A stretch of 46,972 nucleotides of DNA from Planctomycetota bacterium (GTDB lineage: Bacteria > Planctomycetota > UBA1135 > GCA-002686595). Made by a program: the position numbers and the translations under genes. The notes beneath the pieces were generated by a model. The model saw nothing but the letters and a program-made list of their open reading frames with translations. It was not told the DNA's origin and made no database searches. The DNA is taken from positions 26,522 through 73,493 of the forward strand of contig JAKVCD010000016.1 in assembly GCA_022446815.1 (NCBI GenBank). Reading direction: 5' to 3'. Of this stretch, positions 1-8,284 are shown one piece after another (the stretch's first letter is position 1; every line of letters starts with the position of its first letter).

Positions 1-957
1 GTCGGCTCGCTCGTCTGGTACAAGGGCGGAGAGGCGATGATCCGCGCGATGCAGCTCTTGAGGGACGCAGACTGCGAGCTGAACGTCTACGGCACCTTTG
101 ACCCCGAGGGCGACCCGCACCACGCTGAGCTCCAGGAGCTCGCGGAGGGAGCTAACGTCCACTTCAAGGGGCGCTTCGACAACTCACGCCTGAGCGAGGT
201 CTACGCAGATATCGACGTGCTCGTCGTCCCGAGCGTCTGGTATGAGAACTCACCGATCACGATCCACGAGGCCTTCCTGACCGAGACGCCTGTGCTCGCG
301 AGCGACATCGGCGGCATGGCGGAGTTCGTGAAGGACGGCGTGGACGGCCTGCACTTCAAGGTCGGCGACCCCGAAGACCTCGCCTTAAAGATGCGGCGCT
401 TCGTAGATGAGCCCGACCTCAAGGAGCGCCTCTCGCAAGACTTCATGCGCGTCAAGACCCTCGAGGAGAACGGCGAGGAGACAGAGGCGCGCTATCGTGC
501 GCCGGTCTGCGTGGACCGCAGCCCGGAGGGCGCGGGAGCCCTCCTCGTGCGAGGCGCGCGTGACACGGCGGTCCAAGAGTCCTGCGTGGAGCAGGGCGCG
601 GACTGGCTCCTCTTGACCCCCGGCGGCGGCGCTGTGGAGTACGAGCTCTCTGGGACTGGCGGCGGCCGACGTGAGCTCTCGCTTTCTGTCGCGCTCTTGG
701 GCGTCGAGTCTGAGAGTGTTGAGATGGGGGGACGAGTCCTCGTGGATGGCGTAGAGCTCGGGAAGATCGAGCCCTTCTTCGCTGAAGGCGCAGACGAGAT
801 CCGTGAGGTCTGTCTAGATCTCGAAGTGCCGCCCGGGGCCGAGCGCTTGCGCCTCGAGTGTGCGCTCTCAGAGGGTGGGCCTGAGGCCCACCTGCGCTTG
901 ACTGCTGTAGAGCTTCGGCCTGGGCGCTCTGCCGCTGCTGCGGAGGTGGCGTCGTGA
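1..957 (+). CDS. Glycosyltransferase family 4 protein, C-terminal part (5' truncated by window)
   Basis: The reading frame is open from base 1, so the N-terminal acceptor domain lies outside the window; 318 residues are visible. The start reads GSLVWYKGGE, the usual opening of the nucleotide-sugar-binding half of GT4 enzymes. It is followed by the family's E-x7-E type region (ENSPITIHEAF, then ETPVLASDIGGMAEFV). GT4 enzymes transfer a sugar from a nucleotide donor to a growing glycan, usually in the cytoplasm. After about residue 170 the protein continues with roughly 140 residues of beta-rich sequence that is not part of a standard GT4 and may be a carbohydrate-binding-like sandwich (inference). 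The stop overlaps the next gene's start, which indicates a shared operon with two GT2 genes. The family call is firm; the sugar and acceptor are unknown. Confidence 0.85.
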   Translation, partial: VGSLVWYKGGEAMIRAMQLLRDADCELNVYGTFDPEGDPHHAELQELAEGANVHFKGRFDNSRLSEVYADIDVLVVPSVWYENSPITIHEAFLTETPVLASDIGGMAEFVKDGVDGLHFKVGDPEDLALKMRRFVDEPDLKERLSQDFMRVKTLEENGEETEARYRAPVCVDRSPEGAGALLVRGARDTAVQESCVEQGADWLLLTPGGGAVEYELSGTGGGRRELSLSVALLGVESESVEMGGRVLVDGVELGKIEPFFAEGADEIREVCLDLEVPPGAERLRLECALSEGGPEAHLRLTAVELRPGRSAAAAEVAS

Positions 958-2237
958 TGGGCTTCGTGAAGAAGGTCCTCAAGGGCCGCAAGGGCAAGCG
1001 CGGGAAGGTAGATCCCTTAGGGCTCGCGGTCGAGCTCGGGGCGCCGGTGCGCGACGAAGACCTGCCGAGGTGCTCGATCGTGATCCTTAACTGGAACGGC
1101 AAGCACCACCTCGAGCCCTGCTTCGAGACCCTCGCCGCGCTGGACTATCCGAAGGATAAGTACGAGGTCGTCCTCGTAGACAACGGCTCGAGCGACGGCA
1201 GCCAAGACGAGATGCGCGAGAAGCACGCGTGGGTGCGGCTCGTAGAGAATGAGGACAACGCCGGCTTCAGCAAGGGCTGCAACCAAGGGGTGAGAGCCTC
1301 TGACTCGCCCGAGGTCGTGGTCTTCCTGAACAACGACATGCGCGTCGAAGAGGCCTGGCTCCGCGAGCTCGTGTCGCCCATCGCGCGCGGCGAGTGCGCT
1401 GCGACGACCGCCAAGATGTACTCCTGGGACGGCAAGCTCATGAACTCTGCTGGCGGCGGCATGAACTTCCACGGCATCGGCATCCAGCGCGGCTACCTCG
1501 AGGACCCGGGGCCAGAGCATGACTGGGCGCGAAAGACCCTCTTCGCCTGCGGCGGAGCCATGGCTATGGACGCTCGAGTCTTCGATGAGCTCGGCGGCTT
1601 CGACGAGGAGTTCTTCGCCTACTACGAGGACGTAGACCTCGGCTGGAGGACCTGGATCGCTGGCTATGAGGTGCTCTACACGCCCCTCTCTGTCTGCTAC
1701 CACCACCACTCAAGCACGAGTCGGCGCATGCCCATGGAGATGATCCGCCTCCTTCAGGTGCGCAACCCACTCCTCGCGTGCTTCAAGAACTACGGCGATG
1801 AGGCCTTCGGCAAGGTCTTTCCAGCCCTCCTCGCCCTCAGCGTCAGGCGCATGTTCGCCTCCGCTGGGATCGAAGATGATGGGCCCTTCCGGATCCAGAA
1901 CGCTGTGACCGACGCTACCGGCCCTGTACGGAAGATGTGGGAGCGTGCGCGCGGCGGCGCCTCTGAGACCTTCCCCTTGACCAGGGTCGCGACCGCTGAC
2001 TTCATCGGCATGAACGATCTGCTCGGTAACTGGGACGCTTGGATGGAGCGTCGGCGCGCGGTTCAGTCCACCCGGCAGCGCGCCGATGAGGAGATCTTCC
2101 GCCTCTTCCTCAAGCCGACCTGGTGCATCGAGGATGAGCTCGGCTACAAGGAGCTCCACGAGGGGGTCCTGAGGGACCTCGGGATCGGCGAGCTCTTCGA
2201 AGGACTCACAGATGACGGACCGGAGCCGCACAGGTAG
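954..2237 (+). CDS. Glycosyltransferase family 2 (rhamnosyltransferase-like)
   Basis: A 427-residue GT-A fold protein. Early motifs are CSIVILNWNG and VLVDNGSSDGS, followed by the metal/nucleotide site LNNDM and the acceptor-side motif GGFDEEFFAYYEDVDLGWR. This pattern is typical of GT2 enzymes such as rhamnosyl- and galactofuranosyltransferases, which extend O-antigen or exopolysaccharide chains at the inner face of the membrane. The last 170 residues are a helical tail also found in long GT2 proteins. The start can be GTG 954 (4-base overlap with the preceding gene) or ATG 957 (1-base overlap). Either gives tight translational coupling to the GT4 gene, and the next GT2 gene follows after 6 bases. 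Substrate specificity cannot be read from the sequence. Confidence 0.88.
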   Translation: MMGFVKKVLKGRKGKRGKVDPLGLAVELGAPVRDEDLPRCSIVILNWNGKHHLEPCFETLAALDYPKDKYEVVLVDNGSSDGSQDEMREKHAWVRLVENEDNAGFSKGCNQGVRASDSPEVVVFLNNDMRVEEAWLRELVSPIARGECAATTAKMYSWDGKLMNSAGGGMNFHGIGIQRGYLEDPGPEHDWARKTLFACGGAMAMDARVFDELGGFDEEFFAYYEDVDLGWRTWIAGYEVLYTPLSVCYHHHSSTSRRMPMEMIRLLQVRNPLLACFKNYGDEAFGKVFPALLALSVRRMFASAGIEDDGPFRIQNAVTDATGPVRKMWERARGGASETFPLTRVATADFIGMNDLLGNWDAWMERRRAVQSTRQRADEEIFRLFLKPTWCIEDELGYKELHEGVLRDLGIGELFEGLTDDGPEPHR

Positions 2238-2243
2238 GCATAC

Positions 2244-2933
2244 ATGAAGCTCTCCATCGTCATGCCCGTCTACAACGAGGAGGCCACGCTGCGCGAGATC
2301 GTAGCGCGCGTCCTCGCGACTCCTCATGAGAAGGAGCTGCTCCTCGTGGACGACTGCTCCAAGGACGGCTCCGCAGCGATCATCGCGGAGCTTGTGGTCG
2401 CGCACCCTGAGGTGCGCTCCTTCAAACACGAGACGAATAAGGGCAAGGGGGCCGCGCTGCGCACTGGCTTTCAGAACGTCGAGGGCGACGCGGTCGTCAT
2501 TCAGGATGCCGACCTCGAGTACGACCCCGCGGACTATGAGAAGCTCCTCGTCCCCTTCGAGAGCGGGGAGGCGGATGTCGTCTACGGCAGTCGCTTTCTA
2601 GGCGGCGCCTACACCCTCGATGTGAACTTCTGGCGCTATCACGGCAACCGCACTCTGACTCGCGTGAGCAACCTCTTCACAGGCCTCCGTCTCACAGACA
2701 TGGAGACCTGCTACAAGCTCATGCGCGCTGACGTCGCGCGCTCGCTTGACATCAAGTCGCGCACCTTCACGGTGGAGCCAGAGATGACGGCGAAGTTCGC
2801 GCGAGCCAAGCTGCGGGTCGCAGAGGTCCCGATTAGCTACGACAGCCGCGGCTATGACGAGGGCAAGAAGATCGGCTTGAAGGGCGCCTTCTTGGCGATC
2901 GGGGCGATCGTGCGCTTCCGCTTCTTCACCTGA
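2244..2933 (+). CDS. Glycosyltransferase family 2, dolichyl/polyprenyl-phosphate sugar synthase-like
   Basis: A 229-residue protein opening with LSIVMPVYNEEATL, followed by LLVDDCSKDGS, NKGKGAALRTGF, VIQDADLEYDP (the DxD-type metal site) and VYGSRFLGG. This is the layout of the DPM1/polyprenyl-phosphate mannosyl- or glucosyltransferase group, which loads a sugar onto a lipid carrier for later transfer outside the membrane. The length matches single-domain members; no C-terminal membrane helices are present. It is the third gene of the glycan operon. The protein ends one base before the convergent hydrolase gene on the other strand. Confidence 0.88.
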   Translation: MKLSIVMPVYNEEATLREIVARVLATPHEKELLLVDDCSKDGSAAIIAELVVAHPEVRSFKHETNKGKGAALRTGFQNVEGDAVVIQDADLEYDPADYEKLLVPFESGEADVVYGSRFLGGAYTLDVNFWRYHGNRTLTRVSNLFTGLRLTDMETCYKLMRADVARSLDIKSRTFTVEPEMTAKFARAKLRVAEVPISYDSRGYDEGKKIGLKGAFLAIGAIVRFRFFT

Positions 2934-2934
2934 G

Positions 2935-3720
2935 CTAGACCTCTAGGTTCAAGCCGACCTCGTGTTGGCTGGCGACGTGCACCTCGACGTCGAGTCGTCC
3001 GAGAGCTTCGAGGGTCTCTCGCGCTGCGCTCAGCGCGAGCTCTGGAGTGTTCGTTTTTTGCGAGAGGTGCCCTAGGACGAGGGTGTGCAGCTCAGTCCCT
3101 ACGAGCTCGCTGAGGAGCTCTTGCGCTTGAGCGTTGGAGAGGTGCCCGCGATCCCCGCTGATGCGCTTTCGGAGCTTCGCTGGATAAGGGCTCGTCGCCA
3201 TAAGCTCCGGCTGATAGTTGAACTCAAGGAGCATTAGGTGAGCCCCGCTGAGGAGGGGTGCGAGGTCGTGCCGAGGGTGTCCGCAGTCTGTGCAGATCAC
3301 GGCCGTCCGCTCTCTGTGGGTGAGCCTGAGCGCGACCGTGGGGTCACAGTCGTGGGGGAGAGGGATGGTCTCAATGAGCAGGGGCTCGTCCCCACCGGGT
3401 ACCTCGAGCTCGAAGGCTCCTCCGATTGGCAGCGCGCAGAGCTCGGGCGCGCGCGCGACTGAGCGGTTCTGCATCATCGCTTCAGGGCAGTGGACGACCG
3501 CGCCATGTCGCTTGCCTACGATCCCTGCGGAGCGTGCGTGATCTAGGTGGGCGTGAGTCAGGAGCACGTGGTCGACCTGCTTCGGCGAGACGCGCGCCGC
3601 CTCGAGGCGCTCTGTGAGAGCGCGCATAGACAGTCCCGCGTCTACGAGGAGCGTGAGCTCACCACAACGTATGAGGGTGGAGTTGCCCTCGCTCCCGCTC
3701 GAGAGGACTTGGACGTGCAA
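2935..3720 (-). CDS. MBL-fold metallo-hydrolase (YycJ/WalJ-like)
   Basis: A 261-residue metallo-beta-lactamase-fold protein. It begins MHVQVLSSGSEGNSTLI, the characteristic N-terminus of the YycJ/WalJ group, and carries the metal motif THAHLDH at residues 55-61. A later LPHDCDPTVALRL, ICTDCGH and LLEFNYQPELM provide further conserved positions, and LGHLS lies near the C-terminus. Members are predicted metal-dependent nucleases or hydrolases; some have exonuclease activity linked to DNA repair or cell-wall regulation. The physiological substrate is not shown here. It lies 3 bases downstream of the SGNH-hydrolase gene and is probably co-transcribed with it. Confidence 0.87.
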   Translation of the reverse strand: MHVQVLSSGSEGNSTLIRCGELTLLVDAGLSMRALTERLEAARVSPKQVDHVLLTHAHLDHARSAGIVGKRHGAVVHCPEAMMQNRSVARAPELCALPIGGAFELEVPGGDEPLLIETIPLPHDCDPTVALRLTHRERTAVICTDCGHPRHDLAPLLSGAHLMLLEFNYQPELMATSPYPAKLRKRISGDRGHLSNAQAQELLSELVGTELHTLVLGHLSQKTNTPELALSAARETLEALGRLDVEVHVASQHEVGLNLEV

Positions 3721-3723
3721 GGC

Positions 3724-4863
3724 TCAGTCCTTGTCCTTAGGTGTTGGTGCGCGCCCTCGCTCTCTGGCGATGGACGTCAGGAGGGGGAGCAGGTCGTCGG
3801 CGATCACCTGGTGCCCCTTGGGGCGCGGGTGCCAGTTGTCGAGGAAGAGCGCTGTCTCGTAGATCTCACCGAAGGACCTAAAGTGTGCGCGCACATCGAC
3901 GAGCGGGACCCCTAGGCGAGTGGCAGTGACCTCTGTCGCATGTGAGTAGTCGAGGAGGACCGGGGCCTCTGCTTCGGAGGCGAGCTTGCGGGGCATAGAG
4001 AGCAGGACAGGCTCTGCCCCGTCCGCGCGGATCTCATTGATAAGCTCTTCGAGGTAGCGGCGATATTCGGCGAGGGAGATTCGTCTCACGCCTGCGTACT
4101 CTCGCTTGCCAACCTCAGAGAGTGAGATGAAGTCTCTCCTGCGACTCTCCCTGTAGCGCTTGCGGAGCGCTGCCTCGCCGCCGCTTCTCTCGAAGCGCAT
4201 CGAGTCGATGAAGTGCGCAATCCTGGAGCGCTCGCGGATCCAGCCCAGAGCCGGCCCGATCCCGGTCCCTTCGCTCGAGAGCTTCTGGATCTTCGCGATA
4301 TCACTCGTCTTGCCCGGTGCCTGGTAGTGGTCATTCACCGCGCCAAAGGCGAGCGCGACGACGTCAGGCTTGTGGCTGCGTACGAGGCTGCGATATCTGT
4401 GCAGTCCCTGAAGCACTGTGTATCCGATGACGCCCGCGTTGAGAGACTGAGCGGGGACGCCCGACTCGCTCAATGCGGCGGCTGAGCGCGCTGCGTAGGT
4501 CTGGTCATGGCTGATGCCCCAGCCGAAGGTGGAGGAGTCGCCTAGGAAGGCGACCCGAAAGGGGGGCTCTCTTAGATCCTCCTCGAGGAGCGGGCCGCGG
4601 TAGGTGCGAGAGTTGACGCTCTCTCCGGGCTCCCATGGGATGGCGGCGTAGGGCTGTGGTGTCCATAGGCACTCAGGGTCCATCTTGTGGAGCGCCTGCA
4701 GGGAGTCGAACTGCTTGTCCTCATCTGGGTTCCAGATGATCAGCGGGACCTCCTTCGGCATGAACTGAAAGCCGAAGACACGCAGGCCGAGCTCGGCTGT
4801 ACCGAGGGTACCTAGGGTGACTGCGAGGGACAGCAGGGCCTTCTTCCTGAGGGGGAGGGACAT
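3724..4863 (-). CDS. Membrane-anchored SGNH/GDSL-family hydrolase
   Basis: A 379-residue protein with an N-terminal hydrophobic segment (residues about 8-26) that acts as signal anchor or signal peptide. The SGNH hydrolase core follows. Block I is FLGDSSTFGWG, with the nucleophile Ser in GDSS at about residue 110. The glycine-block region is LNAGVIGYTVLQG, the AFGAVNDH stretch supplies the Asn block, and DNWHPRPKGH holds the catalytic Asp/His pair (about D342 and H345). SGNH enzymes remove acyl groups from sugars, lipids or glycans. With a glycosyltransferase cluster nearby, a role in surface-glycan deacetylation is plausible but inferred. It is followed after 3 bases by the MBL-fold gene. 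Confidence 0.85.
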   Translation of the reverse strand: MSLPLRKKALLSLAVTLGTLGTAELGLRVFGFQFMPKEVPLIIWNPDEDKQFDSLQALHKMDPECLWTPQPYAAIPWEPGESVNSRTYRGPLLEEDLREPPFRVAFLGDSSTFGWGISHDQTYAARSAAALSESGVPAQSLNAGVIGYTVLQGLHRYRSLVRSHKPDVVALAFGAVNDHYQAPGKTSDIAKIQKLSSEGTGIGPALGWIRERSRIAHFIDSMRFERSGGEAALRKRYRESRRRDFISLSEVGKREYAGVRRISLAEYRRYLEELINEIRADGAEPVLLSMPRKLASEAEAPVLLDYSHATEVTATRLGVPLVDVRAHFRSFGEIYETALFLDNWHPRPKGHQVIADDLLPLLTSIARERGRAPTPKDKD

Positions 4864-4978
4864 AGCGGATCGACCTCTATTCCATCCTCCTCTGCTAGAA
4901 GTTCAACACTAGGGGCCTTAGAGCTAGCTTTCCCGCATGTTTAGACGAGCTAATGCCCTGACCCCGGAACCAGATTCG

Positions 4979-5227
4979 TCAGGAGGAGGGAGAGGACTTT
5001 TTGCGGGAAGGCGGCACTGGGTCGTGACCGCCCTGGCAGAAGGGCTGGCAACGAAGGATGCGCCAAACGGCGAGGGGGAGCCCTCGCAGAGCGCCGTGCA
5101 CCCGGATCGCGTCAATCGCGTATTGGCTACAGGTGGGAGAGAAGCGACAGGTCGCGGGGGTGTAGGGGGAGATAAAGCGCCTATAGAACTTGAGGGGCGC
5201 TGTGAGCAGATGTCCTAGGATGCTCAT
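4979..5227 (-). CDS. yidD: Membrane protein insertion efficiency factor YidD
   Basis: An 82-residue protein of the usual YidD length. It has the full family signature: an N-terminal amphipathic stretch (LKFYRRFISPYTPATCRF), SPTCSQYA, then a histidine-glycine region (VHGALRG) and RCQPFCQGGHDPVP. YidD assists YidC-dependent insertion of inner-membrane proteins. The start ATG overlaps the rnpA stop by 4 bases (ATGA), the normal rnpA-yidD arrangement. No yidC follows: the next gene downstream is a membrane SGNH hydrolase after 115 bases. Confidence 0.95.
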   Translation of the reverse strand: MSILGHLLTAPLKFYRRFISPYTPATCRFSPTCSQYAIDAIRVHGALRGLPLAVWRILRCQPFCQGGHDPVPPSRKKSSPSS

Positions 5228-5613
5228 TGGCTCTCTAACTCCTTAGAGCTGCGCTTCTTGAAGTGTGAGTGCGCTTTATTTGCCAGCTTGACGAGCTCTG
5301 CGCGTGTGGCGAGGAGCTCTGGTTTGAGCGCAGGAGCAGCGGGGATGAGCACGAGGTCGCAACCTCTAGGGAGCGCGCCGTACTCCAGGCGAAAGGCCTC
5401 ACGGAAGACACGCCGCACGCGGTTGCGCTTCACGGCCGAACGCCAGATTCGCTTGCCTACGGACAGTCCGAGGCGAGTGTGCTCCTCACCGTGCTCAAAG
5501 GCCACGACCTGCATGATCGCGCCCCTCGCGCGTCCGCCTCGACGGTATGCGCGAGAGAACTGGCCGCCGCTCTTCATGCGGTTGTGCGGTCGAAATCGGA
5601 GCCTGTCTTTCAT
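5224..5613 (-). CDS. rnpA: Ribonuclease P protein component
   Basis: A 129-residue basic protein with the RnpA core: a phenylalanine-rich N-terminal strand (FRPHNRMKSGGQFSRAY), RLGLSVGKR, and the RNR motif within AVKRNRVRRVFREAFR, which contacts the RNA subunit. It is the protein cofactor of RNase P, which matures the 5' end of tRNAs. It is coupled to yidD by a 4-base overlap. In most bacteria rpmH (ribosomal protein L34) lies directly upstream. Here the upstream neighbour is instead a divergent gene starting 47 bases away, so rpmH must be elsewhere. Confidence 0.95.
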   Translation of the reverse strand: MKDRLRFRPHNRMKSGGQFSRAYRRGGRARGAIMQVVAFEHGEEHTRLGLSVGKRIWRSAVKRNRVRRVFREAFRLEYGALPRGCDLVLIPAAPALKPELLATRAELVKLANKAHSHFKKRSSKELESQ

Positions 5614-5660
5614 CGTTACGTAGGGTGCCTGGGCCTAGCGGGGTAGGATACGCGAGAGCG

Positions 5661-6863
5661 ATGGGCGGCGACCACGGTAACTTGATCAACGGGCGCTGGC
5701 GCGCCGCGGGGCCGGGCGAGGGCTTCGTTGTCAGTGGCGCTGCTGGTGAAGAGCTCACGCGGAGGCCGCGAAGCAGCGCACATGAGCTTGAGGAGGCGCT
5801 CGGCGTCTTAGAGGGCTCATGCCAAAGCTGGTCGCAGCGACCACAAGAGGAGCGCTTGGAGGTCGTGCGCGCCATGGACCTCGCAGGTGTCTTGGCTGGC
5901 TGGGCTGGCGCGCTCGGTTCGCGGCTGGGACTGGAGGAGGCAGCGGCTGTTGAGCTCCTTTGTGACGACTTAGAGGAGGCTCGTCAGCCTGAGAGGGATG
6001 GGGTGAGCGGGCCAGGAGTTGCATTGGTTCGTGCGGCACCCACGACGCTGATGTCAGGGCTCCTCCCGCTTGTACAAGGGGCGCTCGCTCGTGGGCGCAG
6101 CGTCTTGGTCTTAGCAGACCCTGCGCTGCCTTGGCTCGCTGAGGCGGTGGCGCGCGCCTGGGGTGCTGCTGGAGGAGCGCCAGAGGTGCTTGCGCTCTTG
6201 CATGACGACGGAGCGACCGCTGCCCGGGCCTTGTTGCGCTCGGGGCGGCTGACTGAGGTGGCGGTGCGGGACTATGCGGCGCGTCTTAGGGAGGTTGAAA
6301 GTCAGCTCGCCTCTCCGCAAAGGGAGAGCTTCGGAGCCGGAGTTCTGGAGTCGGGGCGATGCGAGGTCAGCTTCCTGGCCCTCCCTGTTCGCGACTCTAC
6401 GGCCTCCGTCACAAGTGACATGGACCCTGAGGAGGCCGCCTCGTCCATCTGTGATGCGGCCTTTGGGCAGAAGCGCGCCCTCGGGGGGGAGCGTGGGGCG
6501 TCTTTGGGCCGAGTCTCATGTCATGAGGCCCTTTTTTCAGTCTTTACGAGGGCCTTGCTAGAGTGCTTTGACGCCTTGGAATCAGTCGCAGGACCTTCTC
6601 AGGCGCCTCTCCGGGCTGATTTTGGTGACTGGAGTGAAGAGCTATCCCAGCTAGCCGTGGGGGAGGGCGCCACCTGCCTGCGGGGAGGGCCTACGGACTC
6701 GATCGGGAAGGGCAGGCGTGCTAAAATCACTAAGTCGGTTTTCACCAATGTGGAGCCGAATTGGCGCCTGTCGCGAGCGAGCCGTCCGGCTCCTGCGCTG
6801 TCGCTGATGAGGGCCCACTCCGACGTGAGCGTTCGCGAGCTGGCACGAGCCTGCGACGCCTAA
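5661..6863 (+). CDS. Degenerate aldehyde dehydrogenase-like protein (catalytic Cys lost, C-terminus short)
   Basis: A 400-residue protein that follows the aldehyde dehydrogenase (ALDH) layout but lacks its chemistry. INGRWR near the N-terminus, PLVQGALARGRSVLVLADPALPW in the middle and FTNVEPNWRL near the end match ALDH landmarks. The segment equivalent to GQKCSAxSR reads GQKRALGGERGASLGRVSCHEALF, so the nucleophilic Cys is Arg272. The ExIFGP motif that should follow is SRASRPAPAL, and the protein stops where about 80-100 further residues are expected. The start ATG 5661 was chosen because the upstream in-frame extension overlaps divergent rnpA. It precedes an L-lysine 6-aminotransferase gene, whose product semialdehyde is normally oxidised by a neighbouring ALDH. 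It is probably a pseudoenzyme or a decaying gene. Confidence 0.6.
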   Translation: MGGDHGNLINGRWRAAGPGEGFVVSGAAGEELTRRPRSSAHELEEALGVLEGSCQSWSQRPQEERLEVVRAMDLAGVLAGWAGALGSRLGLEEAAAVELLCDDLEEARQPERDGVSGPGVALVRAAPTTLMSGLLPLVQGALARGRSVLVLADPALPWLAEAVARAWGAAGGAPEVLALLHDDGATAARALLRSGRLTEVAVRDYAARLREVESQLASPQRESFGAGVLESGRCEVSFLALPVRDSTASVTSDMDPEEAASSICDAAFGQKRALGGERGASLGRVSCHEALFSVFTRALLECFDALESVAGPSQAPLRADFGDWSEELSQLAVGEGATCLRGGPTDSIGKGRRAKITKSVFTNVEPNWRLSRASRPAPALSLMRAHSDVSVRELARACDA

Positions 6864-6932
6864 ACCGAACAGCGCCCGGGGCTTACGCTCCCAACGCGCC
6901 ACAGAATCAGAGCACCCTAACGCAGGATTTCC

Positions 6933-8258
6933 TTGTCTCAGATAGACCCCAAGCTCGTCCACGAGACCCTCAACCGTCACCAGCTGACAGACGGCTACTC
7001 CTTTGTCCTCGACCTCGAGCGCTCCCACGGCTCCTGGCTGGTGGATGGCGTTACGGGTAAGGAGTACTTGGACATGTTCACCTGCTTCGCGAGCTGGCCG
7101 GTGGGCTACAACCATCCGATGATGGCCGACGAGGCCTTCACTAAGCGCCTCCTCATAGCAGCCAAGAACAATCCGGCCAACTCTGACCTGTACACGGACA
7201 TGATGGCGGAGTTTGTCGAGGCCTTCAGCACGAAGGCCTCTCCTGATGGCTACGACCACCATTTCTGGGTGGCCGGTGGCGCCCTCTCGGTAGAGAACGC
7301 GATGAAGGCGGCCTTTGACTGGAAGGCGCGTAAGCTCGGCCTTGACGAGACCTGCGACGCGAACGACCTGGTCGTGATGCACTTCAAGCAGGCCTTCCAC
7401 GGTCGCAGCGGCTACACGATGAGCGTCACGAACACGGACCCTGCGAAGGTCGCGCTCTTCCCTAAGTTTCAGTGGCCGCGGATCTCGAACCCCTACTGCG
7501 AGTTTGACCTCGACGGGAACATCTCGAATGACGTGGCCGCCGCAGAGGCCGCCGCCATGGCTGAGATTGATGCGGCCTTCGAGTGCTATGGAGGCAAGGT
7601 TGCCTGCATCCTGATCGAGCCTATGCAGGGAGAGGGAGGTGACAGACACTTCCGACCGGAGTTCCTCGCTGAGCTTCGGCGCGTGGCCGACGAGCGCGAG
7701 GCGCTGCTCATCTTTGACGAGGTGCAGACTGGCTTCTTTGGGAGCGGTAAGCCATGGCTCTGGCAGCACAAGGGCGTCGCTCCGGACATCGTCTCCTTCG
7801 GTAAGAAGACCCAGGTGTGCGGGATCTATGCCAATGAGCGAATCGACGATATCGCAGACAACGTCTTCAAGAAGTCGAGCCGCATCAACTCTACTTGGGG
7901 CGGCAACCTCGTCGACATGGTCCGATCACAGCGCTTCCTCGAGATCATCGAGGCGGAGGACCTGGGCGCGAACACGCACGAGCGTGGTGAGCAGATGCTC
8001 GCCGGGCTACGCTCGATCGCGCGAGAGACAGAGGCCTTCACCGACGTACGTGGGGTCGGCTCGCTGATCGCGTTCACGATGGAGACTCCCGAGCAGCGCG
8101 ACAAGGCCCTCGGGGCCTTCCAGGAGCGCGGCGTCTTGGCGCTCGCTTCTGGTGAGAGCTCCATCCGCTTCCGCATGCCGTTGATCATCACAGCGGCTGA
8201 GGTCGACGGCGCGCTCGAACGTATCGCCGACGCTTTGCCGCTCACTGCTGAGGCCTGA
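6933..8258 (+). CDS. lat: L-lysine 6-aminotransferase
   Basis: A 441-residue class III PLP-dependent aminotransferase. The N-terminal part (LTDGYSFVLDLERSHGSWLVDG, TCFASWPVGYNHP, NPANSDLYTD) and FWVAGGALSVENAMK are specific to the lysine-epsilon-aminotransferase branch. The PLP site is seen as IFDEVQTGFFGSGKPW with the Schiff-base lysine in FGKKTQVCG (residue 291 or 292). The enzyme moves the epsilon amino group of lysine to 2-oxoglutarate, giving 2-aminoadipate 6-semialdehyde, which cyclises to piperideine-6-carboxylate. The start is TTG 6933, with an AGGA motif 5 bases upstream. Lysine catabolism, or possibly a secondary-metabolite precursor, is the likely role. The upstream ALDH-like gene would be the expected partner but looks inactive. 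Confidence 0.9.
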   Translation: MSQIDPKLVHETLNRHQLTDGYSFVLDLERSHGSWLVDGVTGKEYLDMFTCFASWPVGYNHPMMADEAFTKRLLIAAKNNPANSDLYTDMMAEFVEAFSTKASPDGYDHHFWVAGGALSVENAMKAAFDWKARKLGLDETCDANDLVVMHFKQAFHGRSGYTMSVTNTDPAKVALFPKFQWPRISNPYCEFDLDGNISNDVAAAEAAAMAEIDAAFECYGGKVACILIEPMQGEGGDRHFRPEFLAELRRVADEREALLIFDEVQTGFFGSGKPWLWQHKGVAPDIVSFGKKTQVCGIYANERIDDIADNVFKKSSRINSTWGGNLVDMVRSQRFLEIIEAEDLGANTHERGEQMLAGLRSIARETEAFTDVRGVGSLIAFTMETPEQRDKALGAFQERGVLALASGESSIRFRMPLIITAAEVDGALERIADALPLTAEA

Positions 8259-8273
8259 GCCCACCGAGGCTCA
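8256..8273 (+). terminator. Weak hairpin at end of lysine aminotransferase gene
   Basis: The stop codon of the aminotransferase starts a perfect 6-base stem, TGAGCC pairing with GGCTCA across a 6-base loop. A short T-containing stretch (GGCTTTCTCT) follows. It could act as a weak intrinsic terminator, but the T-run is poor. Confidence 0.3.
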
Positions 8274-8284
8274 AGGCTTTCTCT

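Noticed and set aside
452..2429. Several minus-strand frames of 216-239 codons antisense to the glycosyltransferases
   Set aside because: They overlap strongly supported genes and show arginine- or histidine-rich shadow composition without motifs.
6651..7769. A 372-codon minus-strand frame antisense to the degenerate ALDH and lysine aminotransferase
   Set aside because: Its composition mirrors the codon bias of the well-supported aminotransferase on the other strand, and no family motif is visible. Long antisense frames are expected at this GC content.
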